This document shows, in pieces, positions 1 to 6,878 of a stretch of 33,309 bases of DNA. This stretch comes from an uncultured Clostridia bacterium (GTDB taxonomy: Bacteria > Bacillota > Clostridia > Christensenellales > UBA1242), in assembly GCA_944349925.1 (NCBI GenBank), contig CALVNT010000005.1, forward strand, positions 1 to 33,309, written 5' to 3'. The notes beneath the pieces were generated by a model, which saw nothing but the letters and a program-made list of their open reading frames with translations, had not been told where the DNA came from and searched no databases. How positions within the stretch are numbered: position 1 is the first letter of the stretch; every line of letters starts with the position of its first letter. A program made the position numbers and the translations under genes.

Positions 1-26
1 TATAAGACTTATAGCGATTTAAACTA

Positions 27-111
27 TGGTGGGCAGGGATGGATTCGAACCATCGAAGACGAAGTCGACGGATTTACAGTCCGTTGCATTTGGCCGCTCT
101 GCAACCTACCC
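27..111 (-). tRNA. tRNA-Tyr (GTA)
   Basis: The reverse complement folds as a class II tRNA with a long variable arm. The anticodon loop CTGTAAA gives GTA, the T-arm is GGTTCGAATCC and the CCA end is encoded (27-29). The acceptor stem GGGTAGG pairs with CCTGCCC. It is the last tRNA of the minus-strand cluster inside the window; no terminator is visible in bases 1-26, so the operon may continue. Confidence 0.95.
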
Positions 112-120
112 ATAAAATTT

Positions 121-139
121 AAGCACCTTATCGGTGCTT
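121..139. repeat. Hairpin in the Thr-Tyr tRNA spacer
   Basis: Perfect 7-bp inverted repeat AAGCACC / GGTGCTT around a TTATC loop. It could be a processing hairpin or a weak terminator, but only short T runs follow on either strand. Confidence 0.5.
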
Positions 140-141
140 TA

Positions 142-216
142 TGGAGCTGGTGAAAGGAATCGAACCTTCAACCTGCTGATTACAAGTCAGCTGCTCTACC
201 ATTGAGCCACACCAGC
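142..216 (-). tRNA. tRNA-Thr (TGT)
   Basis: The reverse complement has acceptor stem GCTGGTG/CACCAGC, D-arm GCTCAATGGTAGAGC, anticodon loop CTTGTAA (TGT), T-arm GGTTCGATTCC and an encoded CCA (142-144). It is fifth in the Pro-Met-Asp-Phe-Thr-Tyr operon. Confidence 0.96.
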
Positions 217-236
217 ATAATTTATTTACTTTGTAA

Positions 237-261
237 CCAAAGTGGACAAATTCCACTTTGG
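237..261. repeat. Hairpin in the Phe-Thr tRNA spacer
   Basis: Perfect 10-bp inverted repeat CCAAAGTGGA / TCCACTTTGG with loop CAAAT. Part of it (GTGGACAAA...CACTTT) recurs in the Asp-Met spacer near 470-487, so the two spacers share sequence. Confidence 0.6.
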
Positions 262-268
262 CACAAAT

Positions 269-344
269 TGGTGCCCTAAGGTGGAATCGAACCACCGACA
301 CAAGGATTTTCAGTCCTTTGCTCTGCCGACTGAGCTATCAGGGC
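269..344 (-). tRNA. tRNA-Phe (GAA)
   Basis: The reverse complement has acceptor GCCCTGA, D-arm GCTCAGTCGGCAGAGC, anticodon loop CTGAAAA (GAA), T-arm GGTTCGATTCC and an encoded CCA. Length 76 nt. Confidence 0.96.
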
Positions 345-384
345 AAATTTGTTTTTAAAAAACAAATCTAATTCCAAATGGAAT

Positions 385-461
385 TGGCGACTCGAATGGG
401 GCTCGAACCCACGACCTCCAGCGTGACAGGCTGGCGTTCTAACCAACTGAACTACCGAGCC
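385..461 (-). tRNA. tRNA-Asp (GTC)
   Basis: The reverse complement has acceptor GGCTCGG, D-arm GTTCAGTTGGTTAGAAC, anticodon loop CTGTCAC (GTC), T-arm GGGTTCGAGCCC and an encoded CCA. Length 77 nt. Confidence 0.96.
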
Positions 462-504
462 ACATAATGTGGACAAAACTACACTTTCTTTCAAAGGCTT
501 GTCT

Positions 505-581
505 TGGTGGGCCTTCAGGGACTCGAACCCCGGACCGACCGGTTATGAGCCGGTTGCTCTAACCAACTGAGCTAAAGGCCC
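505..581 (-). tRNA. tRNA-Met (CAT)
   Basis: The reverse complement has acceptor GGGCCTT, D-arm GCTCAGTTGGTTAGAGC, anticodon loop CTCATAA (CAT), T-arm GGGGTTCGAGTCCC and an encoded CCA. CAT can belong to elongator Met, initiator Met or lysidine-modified Ile2. The paired first acceptor base argues against initiator. Elongator Met is my preference; Ile2 is not excluded by eye. Confidence 0.9.
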
Positions 582-606
582 ACAGTCAGCAAACAGATTG
601 AAAGAT

Positions 607-682
607 TGGTCGGGGTGGAGAGGCTCGAACTCCCGCCCCCATGGTCCCAAACCACGTGCGCTACCAACTGCGCTACACCCCG
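607..682 (-). tRNA. tRNA-Pro (TGG)
   Basis: The reverse complement has acceptor CGGGGTG / CACCCCG, D-arm GCGCAGTTGGTAGCGC, anticodon loop TTTGGGA (TGG) and an encoded CCA. It is the promoter-proximal tRNA of the operon, starting 19 nt after the -10 box. Confidence 0.96.
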
Positions 683-701
683 AGATGTAGTTTGCGAAGA
701 T

Positions 702-730
702 ATTTTAATATAAAAAGTAAATTATGTCAA
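702..730 (-). promoter_or_regulatory. Promoter of the tRNA operon
   Basis: On the minus strand TTGACA (725-730), a 17-nt spacer, then TAAAAT (702-707). It is a near-consensus sigma-A promoter placed just ahead of tRNA-Pro, as expected for a stable-RNA operon. Confidence 0.85.
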
Positions 731-807
731 GAAAAAAAACAATATTTTTTTAAAAACTTAAAATTTCTTTTTTAATTTCCCCTAAAAATCAAAATATTAC
801 AAACTAC

Positions 808-840
808 AAAACATTTTATGCATAGAATAATAAAATGTTT
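808..840 (-). terminator. Possible terminator after the fusion gene
   Basis: AAACATTTTAT (809-819) pairs with ATAAAATGTTT (830-840), an 11-bp AT stem that begins inside the stop codon of the gene at 839. On the minus strand it is followed only by TTTTG, so termination may be weak. Confidence 0.5.
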
Positions 841-2251
841 AAGAAAGAGCATCTCCATCACATTCAGTATCTGTGACAAAATCAATAAAATACATCATAT
901 CATTTTTACTTATTGGAGTGCTTTTATGATAGTTTGAAGCGACATTTACTCCCATCTTTTTCAATGGTTTAAGACTGTGAACATGTCCAAAGAAATTAAC
1001 AATGCCCGGCTTGGTTTTTGATGGAAAATGATTCATATAAATATCTCGGCCAAAAACTTTTTTATCTAGCATAACCCCATCTTTGTAAACATCTGCAAAA
1101 CCTAAAGATTTTAGTTTTTCTCTAAATTCATCAAACGATAATGCGTTTTTATTCATATAGTCAATATCATGATTACCGCAAATTAAATATATTTTTCCGT
1201 GCAATTTTTTAACCAAATCATAATCACCAAAATCACCGAGGTGATACACTATATCTTTGCTTGACACTACGCTGTTCCAATTCTTTATAATAGTGTCTGC
1301 CATCTCTTCCTTTGTTTTAAAACCAAATTGTCGCAATTTATATTTTCGGCCATCATTTAAATGCGTATCAGAAGTGAAAAAATAATTTACTGGTGCGAAA
1401 TTATTTGAAAGTTTTTCTATCTTTTTAGAAAAGTCTTTCCAAATACTTTCTATAGATTTTAAGTCATATACATAATTGACTAGTTTATTCATTGAGGTTT
1501 TAGGAAAATCTTTAAGCAATATATTAACCGGCAATTTTTTTATATAGCAAAAATCAGGATTTATTAAATATGCGATTGGTGTCAAACTATACAACCTACA
1601 AAATTCTTGATTATAGTCAATTTTTTCAGTAAGCCTTCTATATAAATAATTGCCTAAATGGTTAATGCAAATATCTTCTTTCATTTTATTATAAGAGACG
1701 CTAAACAACTTCCCAATATAACTTGGAAAAATTGTCAAATTAGCATCAGATTTTGCCACAATCTCAAATGCTTTTTTGTCAGTTGTATAATTTAAATCAG
1801 AAAACTCATCATGAAAAACATGTCGCAATCCTAGCCATAAAATATCCAAATTTTTAGATATATTTGGTTTATTTGAAATTGCAACCGCAACATTTGTTAA
1901 ACTGCCAAGGCAAACAATTGTTATTTTGTTTTTTACAGCAAGCGATATAATTTTGTCTACAGCCGGAGATTTTTCAAAATTAAGTTCATCACAAAAGGCC
2001 TTACCACCCCTGTAACAATTATCATAATTTTTAAAACCTATATACCTAAACAATCTATGTATTTCTAATTCATTTTCTAACTGTGCATTTTCTCTATCAA
2101 CAATTCGATCTTTATATGGTGCAAGAGTGACAGCATCTACGTGCAAAGATTTTTCAGCAAAAGCGTAACATAATGCTAAGTCATCTTCAGTCGTTTTTCC
2201 ACAATCAACATCAATAATTAACTCTTTAGTAGTTTTATTATTTTTAATCAT
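839..2251 (-). CDS. Nucleoside hydrolase-like / metallophosphoesterase fusion
   Basis: 470 aa in two parts. Residues ~10-245 resemble inosine-uridine nucleoside hydrolases, which cleave the N-glycosidic bond of nucleosides: DVDCG at 14-18 followed by EDD at 22-24 (the calcium-binding DxDxG...DD region with a longer gap) and CLGSLTNVA at 114-122. The late HD pair that binds metal and substrate in this family appears replaced by Tyr-Ser (YSLTPIAYLINP, 221-232). Residues ~289-460 are a calcineurin-like phosphoesterase: SDTH 294-297, GDF 339-341, GNHD 359-362, H408, GHVH 422-425, so all five motif blocks are present. No signal peptide, so probably cytosolic. The only usable start is ATG 2251; there is no ribosome site and the -10 box ends 6 nt upstream, which suggests a leaderless mRNA. 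Substrate unknown; nucleotide or ADP-ribose salvage is a guess from the pairing. Confidence 0.8.
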   Translation of the reverse strand: MIKNNKTTKELIIDVDCGKTTEDDLALCYAFAEKSLHVDAVTLAPYKDRIVDRENAQLENELEIHRLFRYIGFKNYDNCYRGGKAFCDELNFEKSPAVDKIISLAVKNKITIVCLGSLTNVAVAISNKPNISKNLDILWLGLRHVFHDEFSDLNYTTDKKAFEIVAKSDANLTIFPSYIGKLFSVSYNKMKEDICINHLGNYLYRRLTEKIDYNQEFCRLYSLTPIAYLINPDFCYIKKLPVNILLKDFPKTSMNKLVNYVYDLKSIESIWKDFSKKIEKLSNNFAPVNYFFTSDTHLNDGRKYKLRQFGFKTKEEMADTIIKNWNSVVSSKDIVYHLGDFGDYDLVKKLHGKIYLICGNHDIDYMNKNALSFDEFREKLKSLGFADVYKDGVMLDKKVFGRDIYMNHFPSKTKPGIVNFFGHVHSLKPLKKMGVNVASNYHKSTPISKNDMMYFIDFVTDTECDGDALS

Positions 2252-2257
2252 GTTTAG

Positions 2258-2285
2258 ATTATAACATATAGGAATATTTTATCAA
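2258..2285 (-). promoter_or_regulatory. Promoter of the fusion gene, leaderless type
   Basis: On the minus strand TTGATA (2280-2285), 16-nt spacer, TATAAT (2258-2263). Only six bases separate TATAAT from ATG 2251, so transcription should start at about the A of the start codon. Confidence 0.7.
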
Positions 2286-2315
2286 AATATTTTTTTTCTT
2301 TTTTAATAAAATAAT

Positions 2316-2343
2316 TTGTTTAAAGCACTTTGTATGCTATAAT
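2316..2343 (+). promoter_or_regulatory. Promoter of the fabG-like gene
   Basis: TTGTTT (2316-2321), 16-nt spacer, TATAAT (2338-2343). A ribosome site AAGGAGAG follows at 2349-2356. It is divergent from the promoter of the fusion gene about 30 bp away. Confidence 0.65.
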
Positions 2344-2360
2344 TTATCAAGGAGAGTTTC

Positions 2361-3098
2361 ATGCTACGAAAAACAGTTTTTATTACGGGTGGCTCTGGCG
2401 GAATAGGAAGCGCCACTGCTTTAAAGTTTGCAAGTGAAGGATACAATATTGCAACGACTTTTTTAAATGGAGAAATCAACAATCTTAAAAAGGAATGCGA
2501 AAAATATGATGTAAAATTTAAAGCTTATTACATGGACTTAACTCGCGAGCAATCGGTAAGGGAAACTTTTAACAAAGTTTTCTCTGATTTTGAATATATT
2601 GATGCTGTAGTTTGTAACGCAGGAAAGGCTGATAAAGAGTCTCTTTTAATAGATGTTTCTATGGAAAGTATAGATACTCTATTAAAAACCAATTTACGAG
2701 GAACAATAATTTGCAATCAAGAAGCTTTCAAAAGATTTTTAAAACAAAAACACGGCGCTATAGTAAATATTTCATCTATATTTGGAATTAACGGTGGTCC
2801 TTGTGAAGCTGTTTATTCCGCAACAAAAGGAGGGATAATAGGATTAACTAAAGCCCTTGCTGTTGAAGGAGCTCCATTTAAAATAAGAGTTAACGCCATC
2901 GCCCCTGGATATATTGATACCAAAATGACCGCCCATTTCACCGATGAAGAAAAAGCTCATGCGGTTTCAATGACTCCCCTTGCAAGAATTGGCCAAGGAA
3001 AAGATATTGCTGATGCAGTTTTCTTCTTGTCCACCGAAAATTCTTCTTTTATAACTGGTGAAGTTTTAACTGTATCAGGCGGTGTTTTAAGGTTTTAA
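2361..3098 (+). CDS. SDR oxidoreductase, 3-oxoacyl-ACP reductase (FabG)-like
   Basis: 245 aa, the usual length of a classical short-chain dehydrogenase/reductase. The Rossmann glycine motif TGGSGGIG is at 9-16, NAG at 86-88, catalytic Ser near 138-139, Tyr152 and Lys156 (YSATK), and the IAPGYIDT loop at 180-187. FabG reduces 3-oxoacyl-ACP with NADPH in fatty-acid elongation, but many SDRs share these motifs and no fab genes are nearby, so the substrate is uncertain. It is transcribed alone from its own promoter; AAGGAGAG sits 4 nt before ATG 2361. A four-arm palindromic element starts within its TAA stop codon. Confidence 0.88.
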   Translation: MLRKTVFITGGSGGIGSATALKFASEGYNIATTFLNGEINNLKKECEKYDVKFKAYYMDLTREQSVRETFNKVFSDFEYIDAVVCNAGKADKESLLIDVSMESIDTLLKTNLRGTIICNQEAFKRFLKQKHGAIVNISSIFGINGGPCEAVYSATKGGIIGLTKALAVEGAPFKIRVNAIAPGYIDTKMTAHFTDEEKAHAVSMTPLARIGQGKDIADAVFFLSTENSSFITGEVLTVSGGVLRF

Positions 3099-3188
3099 AG
3101 CGCACAAGCAAGCTTGTCTAAGCTTGCAACGCATAAATGCGTTTAAAAAACTCATAAGACTATTCTTATGAGTTTTTTTGTGCGCTTT
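3097..3188. other. Four-arm palindromic element 1
   Basis: An 11-bp outer stem (AAAGCGCACAA 3097-3107 / TTGTGCGCTTT 3178-3188) encloses three hairpins with almost no unpaired bases between them: GCAAGCTT/AAGCTTGC (3108-3127, loop GTCT), AACGCA/TGCGTT (3128-3143, loop TAAA) and AAAAACTCATAAGA/TCTTATGAGTTTTT (3146-3177, loop CTAT). It fills the space between the convergent stops of the fabG-like and divIVA-like genes. The third arm doubles as a terminator. Its layout matches the element at 18901-18997. Confidence 0.8.
3145..3179. terminator. Bidirectional Rho-independent terminator
   Basis: ACTCATAAGA (3150-3159) / TCTTATGAGT (3164-3173) with loop CTAT, flanked by A6 on the left and T7 on the right, so it can end both the plus-strand fabG-like transcript and the minus-strand lgt/divIVA transcript. 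It is one arm of four-arm element 1. Confidence 0.85.
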
Positions 3189-3926
3189 TCATTGCCCTTG
3201 ACTGTCATCATCATTAAAAAAGTCAAAAGCCTTCATAATTTCTTCCAGACTTGCGGTAGGACTGACTGCTTCTTTCAAATCAAATCCGCTTGACTGAATT
3301 TTCATGCTTCGGTCGTTTTCTTCAGGTTTTGTACTTAAAAATTTATCTACCAAAGTATCATAATTATCACCGTCCTGCAGTTTCATTTCAGTAACTGGTT
3401 TAATTAAATTTTTTCCACTGCGTTCAATGTGAACTTCGCGTACAACATCAGATGAGCCTTTTTTATAATATCTAATTTTGTTTAAAAGAATTCTCATACT
3501 ATCATTTTCTAAAGAAGAATTTTTTGGAAAATTATTATCTTTACCATTTTGATTCAAGATTTTAGATATGTCTTGCAACAATTCTTGGTAAGAATCATTA
3601 TGCTCTATTCCCGGATATTTGCTTTTTAGTTCATCAAAAAAGGCTAAAATATGTTGGTAAACAAGTTTAAATTGTGTCCCCCGCAAAGATTCCAAATTTT
3701 TATTTCCTTCATCTTGAAATTTTTTATAAGATTCTAAAACAGCAATGATGTTTTTTTGTCTATTTTCTACTTCAGTGCTATATTTTTTTGCATCTAAAAG
3801 TTTTCGCTCGGACTCAATAACTTTTAATTTTTCTTCCATAATAACAGCTTCATAGTCAGCTTTTAAATTTGCGATATATTTATCAACTTCCTTTTTATTA
3901 TAACCGTTTAATTCTGTTGAAAACAT
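3189..3926 (-). CDS. DivIVA-domain coiled-coil protein
   Basis: 245 aa. The N-terminus (FSTELNGYNKKEVDKYI, residues 2-18) matches the start of DivIVA/GpsB-type proteins, which bind curved membrane and recruit division or wall-growth factors. A long Glu/Lys-rich predicted coiled coil follows (~20-75), then a polar tail with no membrane segment. The ribosome site GGGGGAA lies just before ATG 3926, and the gene starts 15 nt after the small membrane protein upstream. Family assignment rests on the N-terminal segment only; the tail is unlike that of the well-studied DivIVA proteins. Its stop codon abuts four-arm element 1. Confidence 0.7.
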   Translation of the reverse strand: MFSTELNGYNKKEVDKYIANLKADYEAVIMEEKLKVIESERKLLDAKKYSTEVENRQKNIIAVLESYKKFQDEGNKNLESLRGTQFKLVYQHILAFFDELKSKYPGIEHNDSYQELLQDISKILNQNGKDNNFPKNSSLENDSMRILLNKIRYYKKGSSDVVREVHIERSGKNLIKPVTEMKLQDGDNYDTLVDKFLSTKPEENDRSMKIQSSGFDLKEAVSPTASLEEIMKAFDFFNDDDSQGQ

Positions 3927-3941
3927 AATTCCCCCATATTT

Positions 3942-4424
3942 TTAGCATAAAGTGCTCAAGATAAATATTAGCACACTAAAACAAATAATTGCAACAAAAA
4001 AAGCTAAAGGAAGTATATTTATTTGAAAGAAAAAAGTGAATAATGATGAAAAAAGAAAAAATGTAGAAGATTTTGCATGTAATTTATTATTAAAAAAAGC
4101 AAATGAGACAAGTGATGAAAAAGCAAGGCTTAGCAAAATGAAAGAAGGATAAATATATGTTATTTTAATGAAAAATGCATAAAAATAAAATATGCCTAAA
4201 TTGCACATTACACTGCCAAAATAAAAAGAACTATCTATGTTTAAAAAAGCGCCTCTAAGAAAAACACAAATCCCAGCTTCAATCAAAAAAGCAAAGAACC
4301 ATAAGTCTTTGAAAGATGAAAAAAATATAAAAAATATAGTAGACAAACAAAACAAAATAACGCTTAAAGCAAAAGCTGTTTTAAGTAGTGATGATTTTTT
4401 TAAACCAAATATTCGTCCTTTCAC
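3942..4424 (-). CDS. Small integral membrane protein, unknown
   Basis: 160 aa, almost entirely hydrophobic and Phe-rich, with about five predicted membrane segments after a short basic N-terminus (MKGRIFGLKKSS). I do not recognise a family. The start is GTG 4424 with no clear ribosome site, 42 nt after the lgt stop, so it is probably translated from the lgt transcript. It sits between lgt and a DivIVA-like gene, so an envelope role is likely but unproven. Confidence 0.6.
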   Translation of the reverse strand: MKGRIFGLKKSSLLKTAFALSVILFCLSTIFFIFFSSFKDLWFFAFLIEAGICVFLRGAFLNIDSSFYFGSVMCNLGIFYFYAFFIKITYIYPSFILLSLAFSSLVSFAFFNNKLHAKSSTFFLFSSLFTFFFQINILPLAFFVAIICFSVLIFILSTLC

Positions 4425-4466
4425 ATATATAATTTGCCCATATTAAATAGTTTTTATAAGTTTAAA

Positions 4467-5381
4467 CTAACTTTTATCATCTTTTTTATCCGATTGTTTT
4501 TCTTGTCTTTTGTGTAACTTTTCTTTTTTCTCTGCCGTCCGTTTTGCTTTAGCAATTTCCAAGCTTTCAGCCCAAATAGGTTGCAAATCTTTAATTTCTC
4601 GTGCTTTACCTTTTTTTACAAATAAATAATTGATAAAAATCAGTATCAGCCCACCGACAATCAATAAAATACTTAAAAGTTGACTAACTTTTATAGCTCC
4701 TATATAAAGACTATCTCCTCTCAGCGCTTCAATCCATGCCCTTCCTGTTCCATAAAGGATAAAGTATAGAGCAATAGAAGTTCCTCGATAGCGGTATTTA
4801 TTTTTTCTAAGTAAAACAAGTAAGATTACGAAAACTGCTAGATCCCAAAGACTTTCATAAAAGAAAGTAGACAAATGCCAAACTCCATTTATTTGAGTGG
4901 ACAAAGGAAACCACATCAAATTTTCATTGGTAACCTCAATTCCATAACAGCAACCAGCAAAATAACAGCCTATTCTTCCAATAGCCTGCCCTAAGATTAA
5001 ACTTGGAGCAACAACATCTGCAACATCTAGAAAATTTTTCTTATGTATAAGGCAAAAAAGAGTAACGCCTATAGCTCCGCCTATAACGCCACCATAAATT
5101 GCCATACCTCCGTCCCAGATGCGAAATACTTCAGTAAAAGTGTAACTTTGCCCACTAAAAATTACATAATACAGCCTTGCACCAATGATAGCTAGAGGTA
5201 AAACATAACATGCTGCAATAACAAAATCATCAGAAGTCAACCCTCTTAGTTTAGCATTTTTACAAGCAAGCAAAACACCTAGCGCCATACCGATGGCGAT
5301 AATAAAACCATAATATGTTATTTCTAATCCAAAAATGAAAAATGAATGAGAAGTAAAACCGAATAGAATATTTAGTAACAT
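4467..5381 (-). CDS. lgt: Prolipoprotein diacylglyceryl transferase
   Basis: 304 aa polytopic membrane enzyme that transfers diacylglycerol from phosphatidylglycerol to the lipobox cysteine of prolipoproteins, the first step of lipoprotein maturation. Visible motifs: GGMAIYGGVIGG (91-102; Tyr where E. coli has His103, a common Firmicutes variant), the Lgt signature GRIGCYFAGCCYG (135-147), and GTGRAWIEALRGDSL before the last membrane segments. A Lys/Glu-rich cytoplasmic tail of about 45 residues extends the usual C-terminus. ATG 5381 has no ribosome site and lies six bases after a -10 box, suggesting leaderless translation. Likely clients in this window are the two lipoproteins at 27900 and 28432. 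Confidence 0.95.
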   Translation of the reverse strand: MLLNILFGFTSHSFFIFGLEITYYGFIIAIGMALGVLLACKNAKLRGLTSDDFVIAACYVLPLAIIGARLYYVIFSGQSYTFTEVFRIWDGGMAIYGGVIGGAIGVTLFCLIHKKNFLDVADVVAPSLILGQAIGRIGCYFAGCCYGIEVTNENLMWFPLSTQINGVWHLSTFFYESLWDLAVFVILLVLLRKNKYRYRGTSIALYFILYGTGRAWIEALRGDSLYIGAIKVSQLLSILLIVGGLILIFINYLFVKKGKAREIKDLQPIWAESLEIAKAKRTAEKKEKLHKRQEKQSDKKDDKS

Positions 5382-5387
5382 AATTAT

Positions 5388-5416
5388 ATTTTATGTACAA
5401 TCTTTATAAAAGTCAA
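5388..5416 (-). promoter_or_regulatory. Promoter of lgt, leaderless type
   Basis: On the minus strand TTGACT (5411-5416), 17-nt spacer, TAAAAT (5388-5393), then six bases to ATG 5381. The predicted transcription start coincides with the start codon. Confidence 0.75.
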
Positions 5417-5423
5417 ATATAAT

Positions 5424-5479
5424 CAAAAAAAAATAAAAGACGAAAAATCAAATATATTTCGTTTTTATCGCCTTTTATT
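5424..5479 (-). terminator. Terminator of the Rho-like gene
   Basis: On the minus strand AATAAAAGGCG (5469-5479) pairs with CGTCTTTTATT (5432-5442, one G-U), followed by a T8-9 run. An inner ACGAAA/TTTCGT stem lies within the loop. Confidence 0.6.
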
Positions 5480-5555
5480 ATTTGTTATTAAAAAAAGTTT
5501 CTTAGTTATCCTCATAAAACAAAAGTTAATTTAAGATAAAGCACTTAGTGATTTA

Positions 5556-6698
5556 TTAAATCAACTTACATATTTTATATAATTGATTTGTAACAAATTC
5601 GTCGTTTTTATCAATTTCATCACAACCAACAAGCAAAGTAATGTTTGCTCCCGCTTGATAAACGCGACCCAACGACAAAAGTTTTTGCATTAAAATAATG
5701 CTTTGCATACTATGTCCATACATTTTAGATTCATTTATAAAACAATAATCAAGTGCTCTAACTACATTGATTATGTCTGGAACAACTAGCAAAATTTTTT
5801 CTCCTCGAGATAGTAAATTTTCACATAAGTTGATACAGTCAATAACTTTATTTAAACTTTGAATGCTCTGATCATCAAACTTAGTGCTTAGCACCTGTCC
5901 TTTAATAGAACGCAATTTAATTTGGTCTTCGATAGAAGAATTTAATGATAAATAAACAATTTTATATTTGTTTTTTAGAGCAAAATTGTTTAATGCGTCA
6001 AAAGATGTGTTTTCGTAAAAGTTCTCTTTCAAAATTACCAAGTTTCTTCTTCCCACAAAAACTTTCTTATCATCATAAGGCAAAAATTCTGAAGAAATTA
6101 TTTGCTCACCTAAATCGATCTTGTTATATTTATAATTTTTTGCTTCGATATCATTTATTTTAATTATTTCTGTAGCAAAAAATTGATTACTATTTATTCT
6201 TTTAGCCTTGCACTCTATATAATCTCCGTTTTCTACGAGTTCAACAAATTTAAGCTCGTTGGGTATAAAAATTGCTTGCGAAGTTTTGTTATCATAAAAC
6301 ATATATAAATCACTGTTGCAATTTTTTCGGACTACACCATCAAAAAAACCAAATTCGTTGCCAACATTGCTTACCACTGGCATAACTTGTGCAAAAGACA
6401 AAATATCTTCATAACTTAAAGGTCTCGATTGATTAACAAATTGATCCTGCAAAGTCATGCTGTTTAAAATGTTATCAACAACAGCAAGTTTTTTATAAGG
6501 TCTGCCTTTTTTAGTTACAACGACATCGTCAAGTTGCCCGCTATAAATTCTATCTAAAATATTTTCTATGAGTTCTTCTCGCTTTTTTGTAGTCGGCGAA
6601 GACACTCCCACTTCTCGTGCGAGTCCTCTCAATTCAAAAATACCAAGTTTCTTTACTTCTAACTCAATTTTTTTATTTTGATTTAATTCCGTCAACAC
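5556..6698 (-). CDS. Rho-like protein lacking ATPase motifs
   Basis: 380 aa with the domain order of transcription terminator Rho. Residues ~11-50 resemble the Rho N-terminal helical domain (KKLGIFELRGLAREVGV...KKREELIENIL). Residues ~96-190 resemble the Rho RNA-binding OB fold (YEDILSFAQVMP; FGFFDGVVRK; DLYMFYDN; FIPNELKFVELVENGDYI). Residues ~200-380 follow the ATPase core, but the Walker A stretch is replaced by VGRRNLVILKENFYENTS (215-232, no GKT), and the Walker B region reads ILLVVPDIINVVRALD (302-317), with Pro where the Asp of LLMDSITRLAR should be. The protein ends at about the TALIDTGS segment of Rho, so the arginine finger and C-terminus are missing. GTG 6698 has AGGAGG 5 nt upstream and a good promoter. 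ATP hydrolysis and translocation are unlikely; an RNA-binding or regulatory role is inferred. Confidence 0.72.
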   Translation of the reverse strand: MLTELNQNKKIELEVKKLGIFELRGLAREVGVSSPTTKKREELIENILDRIYSGQLDDVVVTKKGRPYKKLAVVDNILNSMTLQDQFVNQSRPLSYEDILSFAQVMPVVSNVGNEFGFFDGVVRKNCNSDLYMFYDNKTSQAIFIPNELKFVELVENGDYIECKAKRINSNQFFATEIIKINDIEAKNYKYNKIDLGEQIISSEFLPYDDKKVFVGRRNLVILKENFYENTSFDALNNFALKNKYKIVYLSLNSSIEDQIKLRSIKGQVLSTKFDDQSIQSLNKVIDCINLCENLLSRGEKILLVVPDIINVVRALDYCFINESKMYGHSMQSIILMQKLLSLGRVYQAGANITLLVGCDEIDKNDEFVTNQLYKICKLI

Positions 6699-6722
6699 GA
6701 AAACCTCCTATGGCTCAAAGTT

Positions 6723-6751
6723 AATATATATGAATTTTGTAAATAAGTCAA
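6723..6751 (-). promoter_or_regulatory. Promoter of the Rho-like gene
   Basis: On the minus strand TTGACT (6746-6751), 17-nt spacer, TATATT (6723-6728); the ribosome site AGGAGG follows at 6704-6709. Confidence 0.75.
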
Positions 6752-6770
6752 GTTTTTTTGTAAAATAATA

Positions 6771-6801
6771 CAAAAATCGCGTCTTTTCGACGCGATTTTT
6801 G
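6771..6801 (-). terminator. Terminator of the metal-exporter operon
   Basis: Perfect 13-bp stem CAAAAATCGCGTC (6771-6783) / GACGCGATTTTTG (6789-6801) with loop TTTTC. It lies 78 nt downstream of the exporter stop and has T-rich sequence on the minus-strand side. Confidence 0.75.
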
Positions 6802-6878
6802 AAAAAACTGTCTAAAAATGACAACTTTTGTAGATTTCAACTAAAAATTAAAAATATAGTCATTATATTTAATTTGTT

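Noticed and set aside
276..494. Protein-coding frame across the tRNA genes
   Set aside because: It is an open frame through tRNA-Phe and tRNA-Asp with no ribosome site.
5556..6698. Pseudogene of rho
   Set aside because: The frame is open over 380 codons with a strong promoter, AGGAGG site and terminator; loss is confined to catalytic motifs.
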